Source of the DNA: Natrinema salifodinae
GTDB lineage: Archaea; Halobacteriota; Halobacteria; Halobacteriales; Natrialbaceae
Length of the DNA: 64,000 bases
NCBI RefSeq assembly: GCF_900110455.1
Contig: NZ_FOIS01000003.1
Coordinates: 637,491-701,490, forward strand
Direction: 5' to 3'
Numbering within the stretch: the stretch's first letter is position 1; each line of letters begins with the position of its first letter. The notes under the pieces were generated by a model. It saw nothing but the letters and a program-made list of their open reading frames with translations, was not told the DNA's origin and did not search any database. A program made the position numbers and the translations under genes. Positions 48,732 through 56,911 of the stretch are shown one piece after another.

Positions 48732-48908
48732 TCAGATCCGGCCGGACTCCGTCGGCTCGTCGTAGAAGACGTACGCGGCGATCCCGGCCAGGCCGAACGC
48801 CAGCGTGACGAACGGCCACTTCCCGGGATCCCGGCCGGTGGTGACCGCGTGAGCGGTTACGAGGATCGCAAAGCCCACGTGGGCGGCGAGAAACGCCTGG
48901 AGTTCCAT
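48732..48908 (-). CDS. 58-residue small membrane protein
   Basis: ATG 48908 to TGA 48732 encodes MELQAFLAAHVGFAILVTAHAVTTGRDPGKWPFVTLAFGLAGIAAYVFYDEPTESGRI (58 residues). Two membrane helices (about 4-23 and 31-50) and a short polar loop are clear. It is convergent with the transporter gene, three bases from its stop. Codon use is haloarchaeal. The family is not recognised. Confidence 0.72.
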   Translation of the reverse strand: MELQAFLAAHVGFAILVTAHAVTTGRDPGKWPFVTLAFGLAGIAAYVFYDEPTESGRI

Positions 48909-48976
48909 CGTTCGTGTGATTCCGCGAGGTGATCAAAGCCGTTACGGAGCCGAGTCGGTCGGCCTCCGAAACCGCG

Positions 48977-50647
48977 TCACCGACCGAGTTCGTCGATCGT
49001 CAGCGCGTAGTCGCCGCTACCCGACTCGGCGACGACGAGGATTCCGAGTTCCTCACCGCCCGACAGCGAGACCGAGATCTCCTCGTCGCTGCCGGCGCCC
49101 GCCGAAGCCTCGTCGTAGTCCCACCGAGAGGGGCGCCGTCCGTCGCGAGTCAGGTAGAGGTCGAACGTCGCGTCCGCCGGGCCGTCGAGGGCCACGGTCG
49201 CGGCACACGGATCGGCCGTGTGCAGCGAGTAGCGGTACGCGTCGGCGTCGCTCCAGCCGCCGCTGGTGAGGTAGCCGTCGACCCTGGCGCTGACCGCCTC
49301 GTCACCGCACGCTCCGGACAGTGGCTCGTCGGTCTCGTCCGTCTCGTCGGTTCCATCCGTCTCATCGCCCGTCGTCTCGCCAGGCGGCGTGTTCACGGCG
49401 GCCGCCGCGTCGACGCGCCCAGCGCCCTGCTGTTCCGCAGCGAGGCCGACGTCGACGGCCGTCGCCCGGAGGTGCTCGCGCAGGCGGTCGGCCGAGACAT
49501 CGGGATAGGCCGAGCGCACCAGGCCGGCGACGCCGGCGACGACGGGGGCCGCCATGGACGTCCCCGAGAGCCGCCCGTACTCGTCGAACGGGACCGCCGA
49601 GAGGACGCCGCTCCCGGGCGCGGCGAGGTCGATCTCCGGGCCGGTGTTGGAGAACTCGGAGAGGGACTCGCTCTCGTCGAGCGAGGAGACGGCCAGCACC
49701 TCGTTGTACGCGGCGGGGTAGGCGACGTTCCCGCCGAAGTCGTTGCCCGCCGCGCCGACGAGGAGCGATCCCCGGGCGGCGGCGTACTCGCAGGCGTTCG
49801 CGAGCGTCTCCGAGTGCGTCGGGCTGCCCAGCGAGAGGGTGATGACGTCCGCCCCGGCGTCGGCCGACCACTGGATCGCGTCAGCGATGTCGGCGACCGA
49901 CCCCGAACCGGCGTCGTCGAGCGCGCGGGCGCTCAGCGCCGAGCAGTTACTGATCCCCGCGTGTCCGGTTCCGTTGTCCGTCGCTCCGACGGCGATGCCG
50001 CCGACGTGCGTGCCGTGGTTCTCGCCGGCGTTGACCGGGTACGGATCGCCGTCGTCGCCGACGAAGTCCTCGCCGATGCGGGCGTCCATGGTCGGCTCGA
50101 GGTCGGGGTGGTCGTACTGGATACCTTGATCGACGACGGAGACGACGACGTCGTCGTCGCCGAGCGTCGTCTCCCAGGCGGCCTCGCAGTTGACCTGCTG
50201 GGGTGCGTACTGGTCGTCGTAGTAGGGGTCGTTCGGCGTATAGAACTGCTGGAGCGCGGCGTTTTCCTCGACGTACGAGAGACCCTCGGCCGCCGCGACC
50301 GTTTTCGAGAAGTTCCGGCGTACCTGGTCCGAGACCTGCGGCGGGAACTCCACCGTCGCGTACTTGAGCGAATCGTTCGCGCGTGCGACGCTCGCGACGT
50401 TGGGCGTGATTCCGCGGACCCGCCCGTGCACGTCGGCGACGTCAGAATGGACGCCGACCAGCACCTCCTCCGTTTCCGGTCCTCGCTCCCGTCCCGGATT
50501 CCGTTTCGGTCCCCGCCCCCGTTTCCGTTCGGGGTTCAGACCTCGGTCCGTACCGCCGACCGGTCCCGCGCCGAGCAACGCGCCGAGAGCACCGGCCCCT
50601 TTGAGCACTGTGCGCCGACCCCGATCGAGGGAATCGTCTCGTGACAT
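48977..50647 (-). CDS. Tat-exported S8 subtilisin-like serine protease
   Basis: This 556-residue protein has a twin-arginine signal (SLDRGRRTVLKGAGALGALLGAG, residues 6-28) and a low-complexity basic propeptide segment (about 37-60). An I9-like inhibitor region follows to about 135, then a catalytic domain with Asp173 (VVDQGIQ), His211 (NHGTHVGG), oxyanion Asn302 (AAGND) and Ser364 (SGTSMAAP). After a Thr/Glu/Asp-rich linker (about 419-435) the last 120 residues form a pre-peptidase-like domain. Halolysin-like extracellular proteases share this layout. The promoter is at 50655-50690. Confidence 0.95.
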   Translation of the reverse strand: MSRDDSLDRGRRTVLKGAGALGALLGAGPVGGTDRGLNPERKRGRGPKRNPGRERGPETEEVLVGVHSDVADVHGRVRGITPNVASVARANDSLKYATVEFPPQVSDQVRRNFSKTVAAAEGLSYVEENAALQQFYTPNDPYYDDQYAPQQVNCEAAWETTLGDDDVVVSVVDQGIQYDHPDLEPTMDARIGEDFVGDDGDPYPVNAGENHGTHVGGIAVGATDNGTGHAGISNCSALSARALDDAGSGSVADIADAIQWSADAGADVITLSLGSPTHSETLANACEYAAARGSLLVGAAGNDFGGNVAYPAAYNEVLAVSSLDESESLSEFSNTGPEIDLAAPGSGVLSAVPFDEYGRLSGTSMAAPVVAGVAGLVRSAYPDVSADRLREHLRATAVDVGLAAEQQGAGRVDAAAAVNTPPGETTGDETDGTDETDETDEPLSGACGDEAVSARVDGYLTSGGWSDADAYRYSLHTADPCAATVALDGPADATFDLYLTRDGRRPSRWDYDEASAGAGSDEEISVSLSGGEELGILVVAESGSGDYALTIDELGR

Positions 50648-50654
50648 CTCTCGA

Positions 50655-50690
50655 CGGATAGTATCCGAAGGTAATAGTTAATAGTAATAG
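50655..50690 (-). promoter_or_regulatory. subtilase promoter: palindrome plus TAATAG repeats
   Basis: Directly upstream of ATG 50647 is CGGATA-G-TATCCG (50655-50667), a 13-base palindrome. Beyond it TAATAG appears three times at 50672, 50679 and 50685, giving an AT-rich TATA region about 30-43 bases before the start. The start of transcription would fall at the palindrome. Its ATAGTAT core is shared with 22023-22035. Confidence 0.5.
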
Positions 50691-50969
50691 TGACTTTCAG
50701 CGAGTGATGAATTATTGATAGCGAGACGATCGGTTCGGTCGACGAACCGTTAGCCGAAGGAAGCGAGGCCCGGTCCGCCAGGCGGCCCCGTCAGCGGCCG
50801 GGTGCGCCCGTTCGTTCGGACGGACGAGTGCCTCGACTGTGAGACGAAACTATCGGCTCGGAGCGCCCAGTTTCGGCCGTCTCGTCCCCGACGATCGCAG
50901 GGCTGGTGGCCGGTTTGGTCGCGTCGCTCGACGCGACGGAGTGGACTCTGGAACGGTGAACAAGCGAGC
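50691..50969. other. non-coding gap before the DUF5611-type gene
   Basis: After the promoter region of the subtilase, about 280 bases contain no credible gene. The first 40 bases are AT-rich. The stretch 50770-50950 is GC-rich with CCGCCAGGCGG at 50775-50785, a short near-palindrome. No tRNA, structured RNA or repeat is convincing. Confidence 0.4.
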
Positions 50970-51353
50970 CTAGAAGTCGTGGTCCGGGTCGTCCTCGACG
51001 GAGCGTTTCATCGAGTCGCGGCGGGCCTTTGCGTCCCGACCGGTCGCCTCAAGCAGGAAGTCGTTCTTCAGATCGACCGCCTCGCCGGCCGCTTCGAGTT
51101 CCTCCGGGCCGAGTTCCGTGGGATCGCGCTCGTAGAACTCGACGCCGAGTTTGTCCTTCTTGCCGGAGTATTCAACGGTCCCGACGACGATTTTCTCGAA
51201 GACGGGATTATCCGGCTCCCCGATCACGTAAAGGTCGCTGCCCTTGTACTCCTCGGTCTCCGTGATGGGGCCGAAGTATTCCTCGACGGTCGACTCCATG
51301 TCGGGGATTCGCTCCTCGAGATATTCACCGCGACGCATCTTGTACTCCTTCAT
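50970..51353 (-). CDS. DUF5611-type haloarchaeal protein
   Basis: This 127-residue protein begins at ATG 51353 (KEYKMRRGEYLEERIPDMESTVEEYFGPITETEEYKG). It continues with SDLYVIGEPDNPVFEKIVVGTVEYSGKKDKLGVEFYERDP and a helical tail. From memory it corresponds to DUF5611, restricted to haloarchaea. Alternating strands in the centre suggest an alpha-beta fold. No catalytic motif. It lies head-to-head with nothing, and the gap to the subtilase gene is long. Confidence 0.78.
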   Translation of the reverse strand: MKEYKMRRGEYLEERIPDMESTVEEYFGPITETEEYKGSDLYVIGEPDNPVFEKIVVGTVEYSGKKDKLGVEFYERDPTELGPEELEAAGEAVDLKNDFLLEATGRDAKARRDSMKRSVEDDPDHDF

Positions 51354-51477
51354 GGATTGGGAGAAACACGGCGGGGCGTTTACCTCTTTTCATAGCCGAC
51401 GTTTCGGACGCCTGAACTGTTTGCGAAGCTGGAAGCGACCGCCGGAGCGGCTGTACCGGACGGACAGTCGCGACTGG

Positions 51478-52521
51478 CTACTGACGCTCGCGCTCGCTGA
51501 GGTACCCCTTTCGGCAGTCGGGACAGATGTCCCCCGCGCGCAGCGAGGCGCGGTCGCCGTTGGCGACGAAGTCACACCTCGGACAGTAGAACTCCGTCGG
51601 CACGCCGTCGGCCGGCCCGCCGTCGCTTTCGGCCGGCGTCGGGGCCGAGTTGGCCCGTTCGATTCCGGTTCCTGAATCGGTCGCAGCCTCGGACTCGGGC
51701 TCGTCGCGGTCCGCCGTCGGCGGCTCTGCCGTCACCGTTCGGGCGTCGGTCCCGGCGGGGTCGTCGGCAGCGCCGAGCTCGTCCGTCGATGCGTCGTTCT
51801 CGAGGAGTACCGCGTCGTCTTCGATCGCGGCCGGATCGATATCGTCCTCGATTCCGACTCCGGTATCGGCCCCGGTCTCGGAACCGGCGTCCGCACCCGG
51901 TCCGTCGTCCGGCCAGGCGGCCGGTTCCGAGTCCTCGCCGACCGGCGGCCCGACGTCGTCGGAGTCGGGCCACTCGCCGTGGTCGCGGTCGCGATCGGGG
52001 GCGCCGGTCGGCTCGTCGTCATCGTCGAGAATTTCCCCGTCGTCGGTGACGGGCTCGCCGTTGTCGTCGGTCGGAAGTGCAATCTCGTCCTCATCGGCAT
52101 CGACGGCGTCGGCCGTCTCGCCAGGCGCGTCGGTCGCGTTCGCGTTCGCGGCGGGACCGGTCGCGTGGGCAGCCGACTCGGCGCTATCGGCATCGACGAG
52201 TTCGGCGTCGTCGGCGGGCGCGTCGGCGTCGATGAATTCGGCGTCCGTCTCGGTACCGGGAGCCGTCTCCTCGGTAGCGTCGGGGTCGAGCGGCGCGTCT
52301 GTCGGTTCACTGGTAGGTTCGTCGGGGCGTGGGTCGGCGGTCGTTCCGGCGGAGAGGCTCGTCACCTCGGTGTTTTCGCTGATGACGTTGCGATCGCCAC
52401 AGCGGGAACACTCTTCGTACTCCTGGACGGTAACGACGACCTCGCTGCCCCGTTCTTCGCGCTCGCGTTCGACCTCGGCCTCGCCGAAGTCGTGTCCGAG
52501 CAGCGAACATCGCAGGACCAT
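51478..52521 (-). CDS. double zinc-finger protein with long acidic linker (DUF7093-type)
   Basis: This 347-residue protein starts at ATG 52521. The N-terminus has MVLRCSLLGHDFGEAEV and EECSRCGDRN (C38, C41). The C-terminus has EFYCPRCDFVA and DICPDCRKGY (two C-x2-C). The 240 residues between are extremely acidic (Asp, Glu, Thr, Ala, Pro) with few bulky residues and are certainly disordered. From memory this is a haloarchaeal family (DUF7093). The arrangement, two zinc ribbons tethered by a negatively charged chain, suggests a nucleic-acid or protein-bridging factor. Confidence 0.75.
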   Translation of the reverse strand: MVLRCSLLGHDFGEAEVEREREERGSEVVVTVQEYEECSRCGDRNVISENTEVTSLSAGTTADPRPDEPTSEPTDAPLDPDATEETAPGTETDAEFIDADAPADDAELVDADSAESAAHATGPAANANATDAPGETADAVDADEDEIALPTDDNGEPVTDDGEILDDDDEPTGAPDRDRDHGEWPDSDDVGPPVGEDSEPAAWPDDGPGADAGSETGADTGVGIEDDIDPAAIEDDAVLLENDASTDELGAADDPAGTDARTVTAEPPTADRDEPESEAATDSGTGIERANSAPTPAESDGGPADGVPTEFYCPRCDFVANGDRASLRAGDICPDCRKGYLSERERQ

Positions 52522-52697
52522 TGTCCCACCGTACCGACCCAGTCCATAAAAAACGTACTGCCTGAACGTCACTGTTCCGTGACAGTTAGCCGACCCGAGC
52601 CGTCTCGTCGGGTCGACGGACGGGCAGTCGCGCGAGCGGCAGCGGACATCGTCGGAACGACAAACGTCAAATCCCGGGTCGTCGAATAAGGAAACGG

Positions 52698-52994
52698 ATG
52701 AGAGCAAAGCGGGAGTTCCGGAACCGAGAGGGAACGGAGGTGGCGATCCTCGACGAACTGGTCGACCGCGCGGACGACGGAATGACCGTCTTCGAACTCC
52801 GGGCGGCCGTCGAGGTCGACATCGACGAGCTCGAAGAGGCCCTCTCGACGCTCAAGGATGACGACCTGATCGTCGTCGAATCCGGCAACGAGACGGTGAT
52901 CAAACCCGCGGATCGGGTCGTCCCCGACGAGCCGACCGACGAGGACGACGAACGGTCGATCGGGGACTGGCTCCGCGAACGAATTCCTTTTTGA
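52698..52994 (+). CDS. small winged-helix DUF6432-type protein
   Basis: This 98-residue acidic protein is predicted to contain a winged helix: MRAKREFRNREGTEVAILDELVDRADDGMTVFELRAAVEVDIDELEEALSTLKDDDLIVVESGNETVIKPADRVV. From memory it corresponds to haloarchaeal DUF6432. The helix-strand order (VFELRAAVEVD, then LEEALSTLKDD) is that of a marR-like or dtxR-like minimal HTH. The C-terminal 20 residues (DERSIGDWLRERIPF) may be a dimerisation helix. It precedes the YgfZ-type gene by 39 bases on the same strand. Confidence 0.8.
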   Translation: MRAKREFRNREGTEVAILDELVDRADDGMTVFELRAAVEVDIDELEEALSTLKDDDLIVVESGNETVIKPADRVVPDEPTDEDDERSIGDWLRERIPF

Positions 52995-53033
52995 ATCGAA
53001 ACGCCTGATACGCTCAGGCCCCAGGACGGATGT

Positions 53034-54125
53034 ATGAGCGTCATCGAGTCCATCCACGCGGACCACGGGGCCACGTTCGGCGAGCGCGCCGGTCGAACAA
53101 TCGTCGAACACTACGGCCGGCCGGAGCGCACGCAGCGGGCGGTCCGCAACGGCGTCGGGCTGCTCGAGTTGGCCTACGGCGTGATCGTCGTGGAGGGCGA
53201 CGACCGGATCGAGTACGTCGACAACGTTGTGTCGAACCGGGTTCCCGCGGAGGACGGTCGGGGCTGTTACGCGCTCGTCCTCGATCCCCAGGGCGGCATC
53301 GAGGTGGAACTCTACGTCTACAACGCGGGCGAGCGACTGCTCCTCTTCACCCAGCCCGAGACCGCCGAACCCCTCGCCGAGGAGTGGTCCGAGAAGGTGT
53401 TCATCCAGGACGTCGACATCCGGGTCGCGACCGACGACTACGCGACCTTCGGGATCCACGGCCCGCAGGCGACCGAGAAGGTTGCGAGCGTCCTCAACGG
53501 GGCCGCCTCGCCCGACGAACGCTACTCCTTCGTCCGCGGGACGATGGGCGACGAGGGCGTCACCGTCATCCGCACTGACGCGCTCACTGGCGAGGAGAGC
53601 TACGAAGTGATCTGCGCTGCCGACGACGCCGAGGCCGTCTACGATACGCTGCTCAACCAGGGGCTCAACGCCGCTCCCTTCGGCTACCGGACGTTCGAGA
53701 ACCTCGCGCTCGAGGCCGGATCGCCGCTCTTTCACACCGAACTCGAGGGGACGCTCCCGAACGTGCTCGGCCTGCGAACGGCTCTGGACTTCGATAAGGG
53801 GTGTTACGTCGGTCAGGAGGTCGTCTCCCGCGTCGAGAATCGCGGCCAGCCCAGCCGGAAACTCGTCGGGCTCACGCTCGAGGGCGACGCCGTCCCCGAG
53901 GGCGGCGCGGCCGTCTTCGACGGCGACGCGTCGGTCGGCGAAGTGACCCGCGCCGGCGAGAGCCCGCTGCTCGAGGAGGTGCTCGCGCTCGCGATCGTCG
54001 ACTACGACCTCGAGAGCGACGAGCTAACGGTCCGCGTCGGCGGCGAAGAAGTAGCCGCGACCCGAACCGATCTCCCGTTCGTCGACGGGTCGGACCTATC
54101 CGACCGGCTGCCCGAGTATCAGTAG
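53034..54125 (+). CDS. YgfZ/CAF17-type GcvT-fold iron-sulfur protein
   Basis: This 363-residue GcvT-like protein carries KGCYVGQE (about residues 245-252), the conserved Cys motif of YgfZ/IBA57-type proteins needed for assembly or repair of 4Fe-4S enzymes. The N-terminal domain (RNGVGLLELAYGVIVVEGDDRIEYVDNVVSNRVP) matches the folate-binding region of aminomethyltransferases. I prefer YgfZ over a glycine cleavage GcvT because of the KGCYxGQE element and the missing glycine cleavage operon. The start is ATG 53034. Confidence 0.87.
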   Translation: MSVIESIHADHGATFGERAGRTIVEHYGRPERTQRAVRNGVGLLELAYGVIVVEGDDRIEYVDNVVSNRVPAEDGRGCYALVLDPQGGIEVELYVYNAGERLLLFTQPETAEPLAEEWSEKVFIQDVDIRVATDDYATFGIHGPQATEKVASVLNGAASPDERYSFVRGTMGDEGVTVIRTDALTGEESYEVICAADDAEAVYDTLLNQGLNAAPFGYRTFENLALEAGSPLFHTELEGTLPNVLGLRTALDFDKGCYVGQEVVSRVENRGQPSRKLVGLTLEGDAVPEGGAAVFDGDASVGEVTRAGESPLLEEVLALAIVDYDLESDELTVRVGGEEVAATRTDLPFVDGSDLSDRLPEYQ

Positions 54126-54201
54126 CGGTCCCGGTCGCAAACAAGCGGCTCGCGAGACGGTTCCGCTCCCGATCCCAGCGGGGCTCGACCCTGGAGCTAT
54201 T

Positions 54202-54207
54202 CTTATA
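54202..54207 (+). promoter_or_regulatory. TATA box of the E1-alpha gene
   Basis: TTATAT (54202-54207) lies 31-36 bases before ATG 54238. This is slightly longer than the leaderless standard and predicts a leader of a few bases. Upstream is the end of the YgfZ-type gene, with no overlap. Confidence 0.45.
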
Positions 54208-54237
54208 TTGTCCGAACCCAACGGTCGAGCCGTAGCC

Positions 54238-55392
54238 ATGTCAGGGGACGTCCTCGAGCGCGACCTGTTCCATCTACTCGACCGGGAACCGGACGATCGG
54301 ATCCGAGTGCTCGACGCCGACGGGACCGTCGTCGCGCCCGAGCTGGAACCGGTCCTCGAGACCGAGACGCTGCGGTCGATGTACCGGGACATGCGGTTCT
54401 CCCGACGGTTCGACGAACGCATGATCAACCTCCAGCGCCAGGGTCGCCTGGGGACCTACGCCTCGCTGGCCGGTCAGGAGGGATCCCAGATCGGGTCGAC
54501 CTACGCGCTCGCGGACGACGACATGCTTTCGTTCCAGTACCGGGAACACGGCGCGCTGGTCGCACGAGGGCTCCCCTGGGAGTACCTGCTGTACTGGATG
54601 GGCCACGAGGACGGCAACGCCGCCCTCGCCGAACTCGACGTCTTTCCGCTGAACATCTCGATCGCCGGCCACCTCCCCCACGCGGTGGGCTGGTCGTGGG
54701 CAGCGAAACTGAACGGCGACGAGCGCGCGAGCGTCGTCCACTTCGGCGACGGCGCCACGTCGGAGGGGGACTTCCACGAAGCGATGAACTTCGCCGGCGT
54801 GTTCGACACGCCGACGGTTTTCTTCTGTAACAACAATCAATGGGCCATCTCGATCCCGCGCGAGCGCCAGACCGCCAGCGCGACCATCGCGCAAAAGGCC
54901 GAGGCCTACGGCTTCGCGGGCGTCCAGGTCGACGGGATGGACCCGCTCGCGACCTACGTCGTCACAGCGGCGGCCCGGGAGAAGGCCCTCGAACCGAACG
55001 GCGACGGGGGCGGGGACGGTGATCGGTTACGGCCGACGCTCATCGAGGCCGTCCAGTACCGCTACGGCGCCCACACCACGGCCGACGATCCGTCGGTCTA
55101 CCGCGACGACGCGGAAGTCGAGCGCTGGCGCGAGAAGGACCCGATCGACCGATTCGAGGCCTACCTCCGCGACCGGGACGTCCTCGACGACGAGCGGATC
55201 GAAGCGATCGAGTCCGAGATCGACGAGACGCTCGCGACGCTGGTCGACCGCGCCGAGGACGTCGACGGCGACCCCGCCGAACTGTTCGAGCACACCTACG
55301 CGGAGCCGACCCCGCGACTCGAGGAACAGCGAGCGTACCTCGACGATCTGCGCGACAGTCACGGCGACGAGAAATTACTCGGAGACGAGTAA
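54238..55392 (+). CDS. orphan thiamine-diphosphate-dependent dehydrogenase E1 alpha subunit
   Basis: This 384-residue protein starts at ATG 54238. It contains MYRDMRFSRRFDERMINLQRQGRLG, the TPP-binding GDGATSEGDFHEAMNFAGVFDTPTVFFCNNNQ (about residues 170-201; GDG to NN motif) and HLPHAVGWSWA. It belongs to the pyruvate, 2-oxoisovalerate or acetoin dehydrogenase E1 alpha family. The beta subunit, E2 and E3 are not in the window, so its partner is unknown. A Gly/Asp-rich insert (about 255-263) is present. The stop codon falls within a 10-base inverted repeat. Confidence 0.9.
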   Translation: MSGDVLERDLFHLLDREPDDRIRVLDADGTVVAPELEPVLETETLRSMYRDMRFSRRFDERMINLQRQGRLGTYASLAGQEGSQIGSTYALADDDMLSFQYREHGALVARGLPWEYLLYWMGHEDGNAALAELDVFPLNISIAGHLPHAVGWSWAAKLNGDERASVVHFGDGATSEGDFHEAMNFAGVFDTPTVFFCNNNQWAISIPRERQTASATIAQKAEAYGFAGVQVDGMDPLATYVVTAAAREKALEPNGDGGGDGDRLRPTLIEAVQYRYGAHTTADDPSVYRDDAEVERWREKDPIDRFEAYLRDRDVLDDERIEAIESEIDETLATLVDRAEDVDGDPAELFEHTYAEPTPRLEEQRAYLDDLRDSHGDEKLLGDE

Positions 55393-55396
55393 TTTC
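55371..55396. repeat. 10-base inverted repeat spanning the E1-alpha stop codon
   Basis: GAAATTACTC (55371-55380) pairs perfectly with GAGTAATTTC (55387-55396) around the loop GGAGAC. The TAA stop of E1 alpha (55390-55392) is in the right arm. The stem is AT-rich, unusual in this GC-rich window, so selection is plausible; it may act as a terminator, an mRNA-stabilising element or a processing site. Confidence 0.5.
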
Positions 55397-55469
55397 TTCG
55401 GCACGTGTATAAAGCCGACATCAGGACAGGGCAACGACTACCGGGTCGACGCCGCGAGATGCGCTCGAC

Positions 55470-55958
55470 ATGCAACTCGAGCAGCCGTCCCGAGAGACCA
55501 GTTGGGACGGAACGGTACCGAGCGCGGTCGACGCGCGCGTCCTCGGACTGATCGTTCTGACGGCCGGCCTGGCGGCGTCGATCAACGTCCCCTACGGCGG
55601 ACTGCCGCTGGCGGGGGTCGCCTTCGCGATCCTGGCGGCCGGCGGCGGCGCGCTCCACCTGCTCGGCGAACGGCAACTCCGGCGGATCACCGACGGCCTG
55701 GTCGAACGCTGGGTCGCGGCCGGCGGGGAGGTCGAGGACGTCACCAGGTCGTCGAACGGCATGCAGACGGAGTGGCGAGTGCACACTCCCGACGGCGAGA
55801 TCGTCATCGGCGGGATCGCGCTGGTTCCGATCGCTCAATTAGCCGTCGAGTGGCGGGGAATCGGCGACACGATGTCGGCCAGCGAGGCGGAGTCGAACCT
55901 GGATCGGCTGGCGACGAGCCTCTACCGCGAAATCTTCGAGTTCGACGCGAACCGATAG
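55470..55958 (+). CDS. haloarchaeal membrane protein
   Basis: This 162-residue protein starts at ATG 55470. Two hydrophobic helices (about 22-45 and 47-65) are followed by a soluble domain (TDGLVERWVAAGGEVEDVTRSSNGMQTEWRVHTPDGEIVIGGIALVPIAQLAVEW...) which is beta-rich. TATAAAG at 55407-55413 is a TATA candidate giving a leader of about 35 bases. No function is evident; it is not related to the E1-alpha gene by sequence. Confidence 0.7.
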   Translation: MQLEQPSRETSWDGTVPSAVDARVLGLIVLTAGLAASINVPYGGLPLAGVAFAILAAGGGALHLLGERQLRRITDGLVERWVAAGGEVEDVTRSSNGMQTEWRVHTPDGEIVIGGIALVPIAQLAVEWRGIGDTMSASEAESNLDRLATSLYREIFEFDANR

Positions 55959-56001
55959 GTCGGGACGCTCGAACCGGAAGCTGCGCCGGGTTCCGCGCGG
56001 A

Positions 56002-56520
56002 TCACTCGAACAGTTCCTCGTGGCGCTGGGCCAGGTCCGTGTACTCGCCCGACGAGTACGATTCGAAGATCTCCCGCGCGTCGATGCCGGTCTCTTCGAG
56101 CGGCGTGATCTCCGCCGGGACACCGCGGACGAACGACTCCGGCGGAATCGAGTACTCGTCGGGGACGACGGTCCCCGCGGCGACGATGCTCCCGCTGCCG
56201 ATCGTGACGTCGCTGTTGATCGTCGCGTTGAATCCGACCAGCGCCTGCTCCTCGACGATCGTCTCGTTGAGGACGGCCCCGTGGCCGATCATCACCTCGT
56301 CCGAGAGCCGCGCGGCGTGCAGCGTCGCGTTGTCCCCGACGTGGGTCGCCCGACCGATGTGGACGGGATCGACGTCGCCCCGGAGGACGACGCCTGGCCA
56401 GACGCTCGCGTCCGCCTCGATCGTGACGTCGCCGACGAGCGTCGCCTCTTGACTCACCCGCGCACTCTCGTCGATCGTCGGTCGAACCCCTTCGAACTCG
56501 TAGTCTCTGCTATCGGGCAT
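56002..56520 (-). CDS. gamma-carbonic-anhydrase-like trimeric left-handed beta-helix protein
   Basis: This 172-residue protein with hexapeptide repeats (VSQEATLVGDVTIEADASVWPGVVLRGDVDPVHIGRATHVGDNATLHAARLSDEVMIGHGAVLNET) is a gamma-carbonic-anhydrase-type protein. Of the three zinc ligands, His68 (TLHA) and His80 (IGHG) are present, but the third position (family GHGAVLH) is Asn85. It may therefore not be an active carbonic anhydrase. The start is ATG 56520. A role in assembly or as an acyltransferase-like protein is possible. Confidence 0.88.
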   Translation of the reverse strand: MPDSRDYEFEGVRPTIDESARVSQEATLVGDVTIEADASVWPGVVLRGDVDPVHIGRATHVGDNATLHAARLSDEVMIGHGAVLNETIVEEQALVGFNATINSDVTIGSGSIVAAGTVVPDEYSIPPESFVRGVPAEITPLEETGIDAREIFESYSSGEYTDLAQRHEELFE

Positions 56521-56641
56521 GCGTGAACACACCACGATAGTGGCTATAATACCGGATCGTGGCGAGCGTGATCGTCAGTCGGCGCTGACTGTCTCGGCCG
56601 CTGTACGGGATGGTGATCGTCCGGCCGCGCAACGGCGGGGG

Positions 56642-56911
56642 TCAGGACTCGATCTTCTCGACGATCTCACGGGCCTGGTCCCTCGCTTTGTCCTCGCCGA
56701 CGTGTTTTTCGATCAGGACGCTCGTGACCTCCCAGTCGTCCTCGCCCTCGACCTTCCCGGTGCGGACCTCGCTCCCCTCCGAGACCGACTCGGCCGGTTG
56801 CTTCGCCCAGTCGGGCGTTCGAATCTCGTCGTACCGGTCGGGATCGCGAAATCGGACGTGAATGTAGTCGTCCTCAGTTTCCACTTTCTCGATGTCGGGA
56901 GTATCGGCCAT
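56642..56911 (-). CDS. small conserved haloarchaeal protein
   Basis: ATG 56911 gives 89 residues: MADTPDIEKVETEDDYIHVRFRDPDRYDEIRTPDWAKQPAESVSEGSEVRTGKVEGEDDWEVTSVLIEKHVGEDKARDQAREIVEKIES. The central segment has alternating strands (YIHVRFRDPDRYDEIRTPDWA; EVRTGKVEGEDDWEVTSVLIEKH) and a C-terminal helix, like a compact OB- or Tudor-type domain. I do not recognise the family. It is divergent from the phosphoesterase gene. Confidence 0.65.
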   Translation of the reverse strand: MADTPDIEKVETEDDYIHVRFRDPDRYDEIRTPDWAKQPAESVSEGSEVRTGKVEGEDDWEVTSVLIEKHVGEDKARDQAREIVEKIES

